Shown here piece by piece: positions 1-17,400 of a stretch of 64,000 bases of DNA (positions are counted from its first letter, which is position 1; every line of letters begins with the position of its first letter). The notes beneath the pieces were generated by a model, which was given only the letters and a program-made list of their open reading frames with translations, searched no databases and was not told the DNA's origin. The DNA lies in assembly GCF_001523745.2 (NCBI RefSeq), contig NZ_CP013387.1, positions 434,001 through 498,000 on the forward strand. Reading direction: 5' to 3'. The position numbers and the translations under genes were made by a program. The DNA comes from Burkholderia mayonis (GTDB lineage Bacteria > Pseudomonadota > Gammaproteobacteria > Burkholderiales > Burkholderiaceae).

Positions 1-6548
<6,548 letters not shown>

Positions 6549-6597
6549 GGGAATCGTCTGTGTCGGGTTCGAAAAAGTACGCGGTGCGTCGTGCGCG

Positions 6598-8010
6598 TCA
6601 GTACCGCCACATCACGTGGCGCGGCTGCGTGTAGTCGGCGAGGCCGAGCGTCGACAGATCGGAGCCGTAGCCGGACTGCTTGGTCCCGCCGTGCGGCATG
6701 TCGGCCGTGTAGGTGAAATGCGCGTTCACCCACGTGACGCCCGCCTCGATGCAAGCGGCGAGCCGCATGCCGCGCGCCGCGTCGCGGGTCCACACCGACG
6801 ACGCCAATCCGTATTCCGAATCGTTCGCCCAGCGAAGCGCCTGAGATTCGGTATCGAACGGCGTCAGCGTGACCACCGGGCCGAACGCTTCGCGGCGCAT
6901 CGCCGCATCGTCGTGGCGCACGCCGGCGATCACGGTCGGCGCGTAATAGCAGCCGGGGCCGGCGAGCGGCGCGCCGCCCGCGAGCACCGTCGCGTGCGGC
7001 GGCGCGGTCGCTTCCTGCACGAAGCGATCGACGCGCGCGCGGTGCGCGGCGCTGACGAGCGGCCCCATCTCGGCGTCGGCGCGTTCGGGCGCGCCGACGC
7101 GCAGCATGCCGGCCGCGTCCGCGAGCCGCTGCGCGAGCGTGTCGTAGACGCCGCGCTGCGCGTAGATCCGCGTCGCCGCCGTGCAGTCCTGCCCGGCGTT
7201 GTAAAAGCCCGCGTAGCGGATGCCGGCGACGACCGCGTCGAGATCGGCATCGTCGAACACGAGGACGGGCGCCTTGCCGCCGAGTTCGAGATGCGTGCGC
7301 TTCAGATTGCCGGTGGCCGCGGCGAGCACGGACTTGCCGGCTTCGACCGAGCCCGTCAGCGAGACCATCCGCACGCGCGGATGCGCGGCGAGCGCGCGGC
7401 CGACCGTCGCGCCGCCGCCGAGCACGATGTTGACGACGCCCGCGGGGAAGATGCGGGCGAGCGCGGCTTCGAGCGCGACGATCGACAGCGGCGTCCACTC
7501 CGACGGCTTGAACACGATCGTGTTGCCGGCGGCGAGCGCCGGCGCGAGCTTCCACGCGGCCATCATCAGCGGGTAGTTCCATGGCGCGATCTGCGCGACG
7601 ACGCCGACGGGATCGCGCCGCACCATGCTCGTATGGCCTACGACGTATTCGCCCGCGGACGGCCCGCTCGCGGTGCGCGCCGCGCCCGCGTAGAAGCGGA
7701 AGCAGTCGGCGACGGCGGGCATCTCGTCCTGCACGACGAGATGCAGCGGCTTGCCGGTGTTGCGGCTTTCGATGCGGGCGAGCGTCTCGGCCTGGCGGTC
7801 GATTTCGTCGGCGAGCGCGAGCAGCAGGCTCGCGCGCGTCTGCGGCGTCGTCGCGCGCCATGCGGGGAACGCGGCTTCGGCCGCCGCGACCGCGCGCTCG
7901 ATGTCGGCCGCGCTCGCGGAAGCGGGCGACGCGAGCGGCGCGCCCGTCGCCGGATCGACGATCGAGAGCGGCTCGCCGCCCCCTTCGATGCAGACGCCGT
8001 TGATCAGCAT
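6598..8010 (-). CDS. burE: NAD(P)-dependent aldehyde dehydrogenase BurE
   Basis: Aldehyde dehydrogenase of 470 residues, close to the usual family length. Visible residues: the oxyanion Asn145 in APWNYP, general base Glu242 in LELGGK and nucleophile Cys276 in AGQDC. It resembles betaine-aldehyde/gamma-aminobutyraldehyde dehydrogenases. In the malleicyprol pathway the step expected here is oxidation of 3-dimethylsulfoniopropionaldehyde to DMSP, after the aminotransferase. The ATG overlaps the burD stop by 7 nt (ATGCTGA), so the two are translationally coupled. Function is inferred from family and operon context, not from specificity residues. Confidence 0.85.
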   Translation of the reverse strand: MLINGVCIEGGGEPLSIVDPATGAPLASPASASAADIERAVAAAEAAFPAWRATTPQTRASLLLALADEIDRQAETLARIESRNTGKPLHLVVQDEMPAVADCFRFYAGAARTASGPSAGEYVVGHTSMVRRDPVGVVAQIAPWNYPLMMAAWKLAPALAAGNTIVFKPSEWTPLSIVALEAALARIFPAGVVNIVLGGGATVGRALAAHPRVRMVSLTGSVEAGKSVLAAATGNLKRTHLELGGKAPVLVFDDADLDAVVAGIRYAGFYNAGQDCTAATRIYAQRGVYDTLAQRLADAAGMLRVGAPERADAEMGPLVSAAHRARVDRFVQEATAPPHATVLAGGAPLAGPGCYYAPTVIAGVRHDDAAMRREAFGPVVTLTPFDTESQALRWANDSEYGLASSVWTRDAARGMRLAACIEAGVTWVNAHFTYTADMPHGGTKQSGYGSDLSTLGLADYTQPRHVMWRY

Positions 8011-9425
8011 GTCTCGTTTTCCTCGGGAAGGGGCGCGCATTCGGCGAGCTCGCGCTGCGTGCGTTCGAGTGCGGTGGCGAGAATCGCGCAGATTTCGTCG
8101 ATGTCGGCGCGGGTCACGGTGAGGGGCGGCGACAGGATGCACATGCTCTCGTACGGCCGGACGAGCAGGCCCATCGCCTCGCAATGGCGGTCGACGCGCT
8201 GCGCGATCGCGATGTCGTCCGGCGTCGGCAGCGCGCCGGCCGCGCCCGCGCCGCTCGTGCATTCGATGCACGCCATCAGGTGATCGCCGCGCACGTCGCC
8301 GACTATGGGGAAGCGCCGCAGCGCGTCGAGCTGGCGGATGAGGTATGGGCCGACGTCGCGCACGTGCTCGCAGATCCGCTCGCGCTCCATCAGCTCGATG
8401 TTCGCGAGCGCGGCGGCGCTCGCGACCGGATGGCCGGAATACGTGAAGCCGTTCGTAAACACGCCGTTGCCGTAAGCGTGTTCGCCCGACACCGCATCGA
8501 CGAGCCGCTCCGAGATCAGCACCGCGCCGAGCGGCTGATAGCCGGACGTGAGCCCCTTCGCGACGACGATCATGTCGGGCTCGATGCCGAAGTGCGCGTG
8601 CGACGCGAAGAAGTGGCCGACGCGGCCGAAGCCCGTGACGACTTCGTCGGAGATGTACAGGATGTCGTGCTGGCGGCAGCGCTCGCGCATCGCGGCGAGG
8701 TAGCCGGGCGGCGGCACGATCACGCCGCCGGACGCGAGGATCGGCTCGGCGATGAAGCACGCGATCCGGTCCGCGCCGAGCTTCGCGATCAGCGCGTCGA
8801 ATTCGTCGACGAGCGTCGCGCAGAACGCGTCGACGCTCATGCCGGGCGGCCGCCGGTAAGGGTTCGGCGACGACAGGTGATGAACGATCGTGTCGTCGTA
8901 ATGGAAGCACGTGCGGTCCCACGCCTTGCCGGACACCGACGCGGCGAGATACGTGCTGCCGTGGTAAGCGTCGCCGCGCGTGACGATGTGGCGCTTGCGC
9001 GGGCGGCCGGTCGCGCCGAAGTAGTAATGCGCGAAGCGCAGCGCGGATTCGACCGCGGTCGAGCCGCAGGTGGTCAGGTGCACGCGCTTCAGGTCGCCGG
9101 GCGCGAGCGCGGCGAGCCGCGCGCCGAGCGCGGCGGCCGGCTCGTTCGTCATCGCGCCGAACGGCGTGTAGAACGGCATGCGCAGCGCCTGGTCGCGGAT
9201 CGCGTCCGCGATTTCACGGCGGCCGTAGCCGACGGTCACGCACCACATGCCGCCGATCGCGTCGAGATACGTGCGGCCGTTCGAGTCGGTCACGCGCGTG
9301 CCGTCCGCGTCGACGACGACGGTCGGCGTTTCGCGGCCGAGCGCGGACAGGTCGGCCCACGGGTGCAGCAGATGCCGCGTGTCCTGCTGCGCGCTCGTGA
9401 GAGGAGGATCGTTTCGGTGTGCCAT
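8004..9425 (-). CDS. burD: PLP-dependent class III aminotransferase BurD
   Basis: Class III (omega) aminotransferase of 473 residues. The PLP-aldimine Lys290 is in VVAKGLTSG and Asp260, which contacts the pyridine nitrogen, is in [11 protein letters not shown]. The phosphate-binding region is around residues 120-123 (CGST). It would deaminate the amine made by decarboxylating S-methylmethionine, giving the aldehyde that BurE oxidises. The start at 9425 has a GAGG ribosome site inside the stop region of burC, 8 nt upstream. Close packing on both sides shows an operon. The substrate is inferred from the published sulfonium route for this cluster. Confidence 0.85.
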   Translation of the reverse strand: MAHRNDPPLTSAQQDTRHLLHPWADLSALGRETPTVVVDADGTRVTDSNGRTYLDAIGGMWCVTVGYGRREIADAIRDQALRMPFYTPFGAMTNEPAAALGARLAALAPGDLKRVHLTTCGSTAVESALRFAHYYFGATGRPRKRHIVTRGDAYHGSTYLAASVSGKAWDRTCFHYDDTIVHHLSSPNPYRRPPGMSVDAFCATLVDEFDALIAKLGADRIACFIAEPILASGGVIVPPPGYLAAMRERCRQHDILYISDEVVTGFGRVGHFFASHAHFGIEPDMIVVAKGLTSGYQPLGAVLISERLVDAVSGEHAYGNGVFTNGFTYSGHPVASAAALANIELMERERICEHVRDVGPYLIRQLDALRRFPIVGDVRGDHLMACIECTSGAGAAGALPTPDDIAIAQRVDRHCEAMGLLVRPYESMCILSPPLTVTRADIDEICAILATALERTQRELAECAPLPEENETC

Positions 9426-9433
9426 CGGAAACC

Positions 9434-10459
9434 TCAGTCGGTCAGGCTGACGAGATGCAGGCGCGGCCCGGAGAACGCGAAACGGCCGTGCTGCACGTAG
9501 GTGTTGTCGAGCACGAGCACGTCGCCCGGCCGCATCGAGACCGCGCGCGACGTGCGCCACAGCGCCGCGCGCAATTTCGTGACGAGCTCGGGATCGATCG
9601 GCTCGCCGTCGCCGTACGTCGTCGTCGCCGGATAGCGCGCGTCGTCCCAGTCGGACGGGAAGAGCGGATGGCTGCGCCAGTACGACGCGTGCAGCTCCGT
9701 CACCTGGTTGAACCACAGCGGCGCGCCGCCCGCGGGATCGTCGAGGAACGCGTCGTGGACGTAGCCGTAGCCGAGGCCGTCGTCGTCGAGCCAGCGGTGT
9801 GCGTAGCCTTTGTCGCGCATCAGCGCGTCGACGGCGTCGCGGTCGCGCACGCCGAACGTGTCGATCCAGCCGATCTGCGTCGGCGTCGATTCGCGCGGCA
9901 GATAGCGGTGGTAGCCGATCCGCTTGCGCTCGAACTTCGCGAGAATCTCGTCGGGGATTTGCCCGGCGGCGAGCCGGATGTCGTTGATCGGCACTTCGCC
10001 GCCTTCGTCCGCGGCGGCCGCGCAGAAGAAGAACACCTTGCGCGGAGCGTCGGGCAGATAGGCCATCTCGTTGTGCGGGGCCATCGTGATGCGCGGGTCT
10101 TCCTGGCTCGCGACGAGCGCGTAGCCCGCGTCGCGCGCGCGCACCGCGATGCCGCCGCTGTAACTGCGCGGCGCGTAGCCGAGCGCTCGCATGAACGCGT
10201 CGAAGCCGGCGCGGCCGGCGATCGGCAGCCCGCGGAACAGCAGCGCGCCCGTGTCGGGCAGCCGCGCGTCGATCGCGTCGCGGCAGAGGACGGCGGCGTC
10301 GGCGGGCGTGTCGGCCGGATGCGCGAGCGCGAGCGCCAGATCGTTCGCGATCGGAATCGTTACCGGCACGAGCGGGCTGTCGGCTCCCGCCAGAAAGGCG
10401 CGGCCACGGACCGGCACCTGGCGACGGTCGTTTTCTTGCAGTTCGATGAAGGAATCCAT
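9434..10459 (-). CDS. burC: TauD/clavaminate-synthase-like Fe(II)/2-oxoglutarate oxygenase BurC
   Basis: Oxygenase of 341 residues in the TauD superfamily. The iron facial triad appears to be His129-x-Glu131 (APHNEM) and the distal His324 (VQHGRF), with Arg333 placed to bind 2-oxoglutarate. Glu in place of the usual Asp is also seen in clavaminate synthase. The most likely role, recalled for this pathway, is hydroxylation of the sulfonium intermediate gonyol to gonydiol before cyclopropanol formation. The ATG at 10459 is preceded by GGAGA at 7 nt spacing. A 390-nt gap separates it from burB, longer than any other gap in the operon. Confidence 0.8.
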   Translation of the reverse strand: MDSFIELQENDRRQVPVRGRAFLAGADSPLVPVTIPIANDLALALAHPADTPADAAVLCRDAIDARLPDTGALLFRGLPIAGRAGFDAFMRALGYAPRSYSGGIAVRARDAGYALVASQEDPRITMAPHNEMAYLPDAPRKVFFFCAAAADEGGEVPINDIRLAAGQIPDEILAKFERKRIGYHRYLPRESTPTQIGWIDTFGVRDRDAVDALMRDKGYAHRWLDDDGLGYGYVHDAFLDDPAGGAPLWFNQVTELHASYWRSHPLFPSDWDDARYPATTTYGDGEPIDPELVTKLRAALWRTSRAVSMRPGDVLVLDNTYVQHGRFAFSGPRLHLVSLTD

Positions 10460-10849
10460 AGCGCGTTCTCCATTCGTTGATGAGGCGGGCGGGACGCGGC
10501 GCGGCGGCGCGCGTCGGACGCCCGTGGTGGGCGGGCGGCGCGTGATCGGGGTATTGCGCGGCGATGGCAATGGCGATATGGACGTCGATGTCGAACACGA
10601 TTTCGAGATCACTGCGCGCCGCCGATTTCTGCACCGACATGAACGCCATGCACCCGATTGCCGGGCATCGGAACGCCGATCGCCGAGTGCCCGACTGCCG
10701 GGCGTACGACCCGCGACCGTCGATCGGCGATCACGGAAGACCGGCCACCGATCGCAAGACCCGATCGCACAACCGCACCGCACGCAACCGCCCGCCGGCG
10801 AAACATCGTGGCCACGCTTACGACGCGCATCGCGCGCCGCACGCACCGA
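10460..10849. other. Non-coding spacer between burB and burC
   Basis: 390 nt without a convincing gene. The short ORFs here have arginine-rich, shadow-like translations. The sequence has several overlapping GATCGGCGATC-type partial palindromes between about 10660 and 10740. I see no clear promoter or terminator. Confidence 0.5.
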
Positions 10850-11368
10850 TCACGCGAGCGCGGCGGTCCGCAATCCGGCGAGGAGCGCCAACCCGTTTTC
10901 GTTCGGCAGCTCCTTCGCGCCGGTGATCCAGCGCCGGCAGTTCGGCGCGCCGCAGTGGCACTCGAACTGGCGCATCAGCACGTCCTCGGTCGACGCGTAA
11001 TCCATCGTCAGTATTTCGCCCGGCGCGATATCGCGCAGCGACCACAGCTCGAATCCCGCCATGTCGAGGCGCACGTTCGGATCGCACGAATGGAGCAGCA
11101 GGCCGCTGAAGTGCGGGTCGTACAGATGCGTGTGCGCGTTGATCTGCAGCGTGTGCAGCCGGCAGAACGCGGTGATCTGCCCGGACACGCGCGCCATCCG
11201 CCGTCCGCGCGCGAACGCGTGGAGGACGCGGACGCCCGCGCCGCGGCCGTCCTGCGTCTGGATGATCTGGAACGTGTCGGTCGACGGATAGCCGTCGTCG
11301 ACCTTCAGGTCGGGTGACGGATAGATCCCCGTGCGTTGCTGGACAGGATCGATGAGGGTGATCGTCAT
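10850..11368 (-). CDS. burB: Stand-alone SET-domain methyltransferase BurB
   Basis: Small SET protein of 172 residues with nothing but the SET core. It shows HSCDPN (93-98), the catalytic-site MDY (122-124) and a post-SET zinc cluster with Cys137, Cys139 and Cys144 (ECHCGAPNC). SET proteins normally methylate protein lysines. Here the operon context and the recalled bur pathway indicate methylation of free methionine sulfur to S-methylmethionine, the first step to DMSP. The start has AAGGAG 6 nt upstream. A second, BurB-like SET gene lies in the island at 49883-50497. The family is certain; the small-molecule role is inference. Confidence 0.8.
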   Translation of the reverse strand: MTITLIDPVQQRTGIYPSPDLKVDDGYPSTDTFQIIQTQDGRGAGVRVLHAFARGRRMARVSGQITAFCRLHTLQINAHTHLYDPHFSGLLLHSCDPNVRLDMAGFELWSLRDIAPGEILTMDYASTEDVLMRQFECHCGAPNCRRWITGAKELPNENGLALLAGLRTAALA

Positions 11369-11467
11369 GCTGCTCTCCTTGACTGAGTTCGTGCGCCGGG
11401 CGGGAAAACCCGGCGGACCTCTTCTTTGCGGCCGCGTCGGAATGCGCGGGTGACGGGAAGGGCGGAT

Positions 11468-14400
11468 CTACTCGTCCGCGATGCCGGCGACGTTCCGCAT
11501 CCGGCGGGCCAGCTCGCCGATCTTCAGCGTCGGCGATGCGAGCGTCGAAAGCGGTATCTGCACACCGAATTGCTTGAAAAAGCCGTTGCGCATCTGCGCG
11601 AGATCGAGCGAATCGAGCCCGAGCGTCGCGAGATCGAGCCGCTCGTCCCAGCGGCTCACGTAGTCTTCGAGGAACGCGCGGACGGGGTCGCATGCGCTTG
11701 CGGACGGCATCGCCCGAGCGGCCGGCGACGAAGCGGAAGGCGCGGCGGCGGGGCGCGCGCGTTCGTGTGCCGGGCGCGGCGGCCGCGCCATGCCCGAGTC
11801 GGCTTCGGCGGGAATGGCAGCCGTTGCCCCGGGCGCGAGCGCGTGAAGCGATGCATTCGCCGACGTGCCCATCGCATCCGTTGCATTCGTGCTGTTCGTC
11901 GCACCCGTCGCACCCGTCGCGTGCTTGGCGCGCGTCTCGTTCATCCCGCGCATTGCGCCGCGGGCAGCCGTTGCATCAATGGACGCATCGTCGCGCGCGA
12001 TCTCGGCGACGATCGGCGCGTCGCGCCACGGCGAGCGCGGCCAGTCGACGTCGCAGACCGTGAACTGGCGGCCGGGCAGCGCACCGCCGAGCGCGCCGGC
12101 AAGCAGCGCGCCGAGCGCGGCGAACGCGGCGTCGGGCGCGAGCGGGCGCTCGCCATCCTGAATCGCGCGGCGCAGCGCCTTGTCGCTGCGCGCGCTCATG
12201 CCGACATCGGCCCAACTGCCCCATTGGATGCTCAGCACGGCCGGCTGCCCCGGTTGCGCGGGCCAGCACGCGAGCTGATCGAGCCACGCGTTCGCGGCCG
12301 CGTAATTCGCCTGTCCCGGCACGCCGAGCAGCGCGCTCGTCGACGAGAACGCGACCACCCAGCGCGTGCGCCAGCGCGGCGCGTGCGCGAGCAGCGCGGC
12401 GAGGCTCTGCTTCGGCGCGAGCACGCGGCGCAGCCGCGCGTCGTCGAGGTTGCCGATGACGCCGTCGTCCAGCACGCCCGCCAGATGGAAAATGCCTTCG
12501 ACCGCGCCGATCGATTGGAGCGCGGCGTCGAGCGCGCGCGCGTCGGCGAGATCGGCCGCGACGGCGCGCACGCCGCGCGGCGCGGTGCGGGCGTCGCGGC
12601 ACAGCGCGACGATCCGGTGCGGCGGCGCTTGCTGTTCGTCGATCAGCCAGTCGACGAGCGCGCGGCCGACGCCGCCCGCCGCGCCGGTCACGAGATACGG
12701 GCCGCCTGCCGCGCCGAGCGTGCCTTCGGGCAGCGCCGGCGCCGCGTGCGGGATCAGGCGCGGCACGAACATCCGGCCGTCGCGGCGCAGCAGCCAAGGC
12801 TCGTTCGCGAAGCTCGCGGCGTCGCGCGCGAGCGCGGCGGCCCAGCGCAAATCGGCGGGGCGCGGCGCAAGATCCGGATGGTCGTCGGCGAGGACGAGCC
12901 GCACGCGCAACGCCGCATGCTCGGCGCTCGCGACGCGCGCCGCGCCGACGAGCGGGCCGCTGCGCGCGTCGGCCGGCAGCAGCAGCGTCAGCGCGCCCGC
13001 GCATTCGCGTGCGGCGAGCGCCTGCCACAACTCGACGAAGCTCGCGCATTGCGCGACGCCGAGCGGATCGTCGCCCGCGCCGACGCACAGCAGTGCCGCA
13101 TGGCCGTCGCCTGTGCGCAGACGCGGCGCGAGCCAATCGAGCGCGTCGGCTTCTTGGCCGGCCACGTAGAGAGCGCATTCGGGCAGCGAGGGCGCATTCG
13201 GCGCGTGCGCGGCGGCAGAGGCGAACGAATCCGCCGAAGCAACCGAAGCAACCGAAGCAACCGAAGCAACCGAAGCAACCGGCCGCGGCTGCCAATGCAG
13301 CGCGAACGTCGGCGCGGGCGCCGTCGTCCGCGCTTCGCGCTGCGGCCGCAGCCATGCGGACACGCGCGAGATGATCTCGATCTCGCAGCGCATCATGAAA
13401 TCGTGGCCGCCCGGATAGACGTGCCGGCCCGCAAGCGGCGCGGACGAGATCCGCGCCCAGTCGTCGGCGAGCCGCCAGTCGAACGCCGGATCGTCAGCGC
13501 CGCCATGAATCTGCAGCGGGATCGTCAGGAGCGGCTGCCGGCCGCCGTCGCGCCAGCGCTGCGCGATCCGGTGCGCGGTGCGCGTGTCGGCGTCGAGGTC
13601 GGCTTCGAGCACCGGCCGGAAGATCTCTTGCCACAGCGGATCGTCGCGCAGCGCGTCGGGGACGAGCAGGAAGCTGTCCGCCGGCGCGTCGATCGCCGGC
13701 TGGTCGAGGAGCGGCGCGCGCCCGACGACGACGAGCCCCTTCACCTGCCCGCTCGCGCCCCACGCGCGCAGCGGCCCGCTCAGCAATTCGGCCGCGGCCG
13801 CGCCGCCGTAGCTCGAGCCGCAGAACGCGACGGGCAATTCGCCCGCGTCCGCTACGATCGCGGCGGCGATCGCGTCGCGGGCGGCGAGGTCGTCGGCGTC
13901 GTCGCGCGCGAGCGGCTCTTCGGCGCGCGCGTTGCGGCCCGGCCATTCGATCGCGACGATGTCGAGCCAATCCGGCGCGATGCGCGCCCAGCCGTCGAAG
14001 CTGCGGCTGCTGCCGCCCGCATACGGGAAGCAGTACAGCTTCATCCGCGGCCGGCGGCGCGGCCTGAGGCGCGCGAGCCAGCGCGGCGCGGGGGCTTGCG
14101 GCGACGCGAGGCCGGCGGCGTTGTCGGCGTGACCGTCGTCGATGGATGATGGCGATTCACCGGCGGATGTGAACGCAGCCTCGGTCGCTGCGCGCTCCGC
14201 ATCCGCCGTGTTCGTCGCGAATGCCGTCGACGTCGCGGATTCGGGCGAATCGAGCGCCGCATCGACGTAGATCGACGCTTCCGGACGCGTCCAGTAGCTG
14301 TCGCGCTCGAACGCGTAGCCGGGCAGCGGCGCGCGAGCGAGCGCACGGCCCGGCGAGGCGGCGTCGTGCGCGTGATACGCGCGCCAATCGATCGGCACGC

Positions 14401-17400
14401 CGGCGCACCACAATTCGCCGAGCACGTTGCTGAAATGATCGGCGTCGTCCGCCTCGCTGCGCGCGGCGGGCAGCGACGACAGCACGCGCGGCGCGATCGT
14501 CGCCGCATGCGCGCCCGCGTTCGCATCGGCAGGCGTGTCCGCGATCGCCTCGGCCGCGAGATGCTTGCCGAGCAGGCTGCACAGCACGGCGCCGGGGCCG
14601 ATTTCGAGCACGACATCCGGCTTCCAGCGCAGCAGCGCCGCGATGTTGTCCGACCAGCGCACCGGCGCGAGCAGATGGCGCGCCCAGTAGTCGGCCGACG
14701 CCGCGTCGGCGCCGAGCCAGCCGCCCGACACGTTGCACGTCATCGGAATCCGCGGCGCCGCGCCTTCGATGCGCCGCGCGGCGATCGCGTCGGCAACGGG
14801 CCGCATCAGCGGCGTATGGAACGGATGCGAAACCGGCACCGGCCGGCAACGGCAGTCGAGCGCGGCGAGCGCGCGCGCGGCGTCCGCGAGCGCGGGCTCG
14901 GCGCCCGCCAGCACGAGCGTGCGCGGCGCGTTGCGCACCGCGATCCAGAGGTCGGCGCGCTGCGCGACCCACTGCTCGATGCGCGCTTCGTCGCCCGTCA
15001 CGGCGAGCATGCCGCCGCGCGTGAGCGCGCCGTCGGCGGCGGCGAACGTCGCCAGCGCTTCCGTCGCGCTCGCGCGGGCCGCGACGAGCGCGGCCGCCTG
15101 ATCGAGCGTGAGCGCCTCGGCGGCGACGGCGGCCGCGTACTGGCCGATGCTGTGCCCCGCGACGGCGACGGGCCGCACGCCATACTCGCCGAGCACCGAC
15201 GCGAGCGCGTGCTCGACCGCGAACAGCCCGCATTGCGTGACGAGCGGACGGCGCATCGCGGCGTCGTCGGCGTTCAGGATCGCGTCCGCGATCGGCATGC
15301 CGAGCGCGCGTTCGAGCGCCGCGCAGGCGTCGTCGAAGTGATGACGGAAGCGGCCGGCTTCCGCGCTCGATCGATAGAGCGCGCGCGCCATGCCCGGATG
15401 CTGCGAGCCTTGGCCCGAGAAGCAGAACGCGACGGTCGCGCCCGGCTTCGCGCGAACGGGGGCGTTCAGCGTGTCGGGCGCGTCGGGCGCATCGAGGATT
15501 TCGGACAGCCTGTCGGCATTGGCGTGAAGCGCGGCGGCCGCTTCGGCCGGCTGCGCGGGCACGGTGAGCGCGACTCGCAGCGGATGCGCTTCGCGTGCGA
15601 CGTGCAGCGTGTACGCGCCGCACGCGAGTTCGGCGGCGTCCATCGTCGCGACGCGTTCCGCGAGCGCGCGCAGATGGCGCGCGAGCGCGCCCGGCGAGCG
15701 TGCGGAGACGGTCATCAGATGACGCGCGCGCGGCCCGCCGACGGCGGGCGCGGCGGCGCGCGCGGGCGCTTCCTCGACGATCACGTGCGCATTCGTGCCG
15801 CCGATTCCGAAGCTCGACACGCCGGCGCGCCGCGGCAATTGCGTCGACGGATCGGCGACCGTCCAGTCGTCGCCGTGCCGCTGCACGACGAACGGCGACG
15901 CGTCGTGCTCGACGAATGGCACGAGCTTCGGATTGAGCGTGTCGAAATGCACGGTCGGCACGCGCTGCCGGTGCTGGAGCTGCAGCACCGTCTTGACGAG
16001 CCCCGTGATTCCGGCCGCGCAGTTCGCGTGACCGATGTTGCCCTTCACGCAGCCGATCGCGCAGTTGCCCGCGACGGGCGCATCGCCGCCGCGCGTCTGG
16101 GCGAATGCGTCGGAGAGTCCCTTCAACTCGATCGCGTCGCCGATCAGCGTCGCGGTCGCGTGGCATTCGACGTACGAAATCTGCCCGGAGCGCACGCCCG
16201 CCATGTCGAGCGCGTCGACGATGCAGCGCCGCTGCGCGTCCGCGTTCGGCGCGGTGTAGCCCGCCTTCATGCGGCCGTCGTTCGACAGCCCGACGCCCGA
16301 GATCACGGCGAGAATCGGGTCGCCGTCCGCTTCCGCGAGATCGAGACGCTTCAACACGACCGCGCCGACCGCATCGCCGAACAGCGTGCCGCTCGCGCGC
16401 GTGTCGAACGGACGCACGTGGCCGTCGGCGCTGCCGACGAGGCCGTCCTCGTGGCAGAAGCCGAAGTTCGGGAACGACAGCGCGGACGCGCCCGCGATCG
16501 CCATCTCGCACTGGCCGGAGCGGATCGCCTGCACCGCCTGCACGACCGCGACGAGCGCGCTGCTGCACGCGGCGCCGACCGAGATCGCGGGTCCGCCGAG
16601 ATCGAGCTGGTACGCGACGCGCGTCGCGATGTAGTCCTTCTCGTTGCCGATCTCGGTGAGCATCAGCCGGCCCGGATCGAGCGGCGTATGCAGGCCGCCG
16701 CCTTGCAGGTGATGGACGAGATAGCCGTCGATCCCGCAGCTCGCGAACACGCCGGTGCGCGCGCGGTAGCGGTTGTCGCTGCGCGCGTAGCCCGCCTGTT
16801 CGAGCGCGTTCCACGCGACTTCCATGAAGAGCCGGTGCTGCGGGTCCATCAGCACGGCTTCGCGCGCGCCGATGCCGAAGAAGAGCGCGTCGAACTTGTC
16901 GGCGTCGCTGACGACCTGCGCGGCCGACACCCAGTCCGGATGATCGAGCTGCGCGGCGTCGACGCCCTTCGCGAGCAGCTGCTCACGCGAGAAGCGCGAC
17001 AGACTGTCGATGCCCTGCGTCAGGTTGTGCCAGAACGCGTCGATCGAATCGGCGCCGGGGAAGCGTCCGGCCATGCCGATGATCGCGACCTTCGGCGCAT
17101 CGGCGGCGGGCGTCGCGCGTGCCGCGCGCGCGTCGCGCGCCTCGGCCGCATGCGGGCGCGCCGCGCCGTCTCGCGAGCGGCGGCAGTATTCGGCGAGATC
17201 GCGCAGCCGGCTGTGCTGATACAGATCGACGACGGCGAGCGCGAGCCCGAGCCGTTCGCCGAGCAGGCCGACGACTTTCGCCGCGCTCAGCGAATTGCCG
17301 CCGAGCTCGAAGAAATGATCGTCGCGCGCGACCGATGCGACGCCGAGCACGTCGCGCCAGACGTCCGCGAGCCGCGCTTCGAGGCCGTCGCCCGCGAAGC

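Noticed and set aside
10609-10842. 77-residue ORF between burB and burC
   Set aside because: Valine/arginine-rich, no ribosome site; overlapping partial palindromes explain the open frame.
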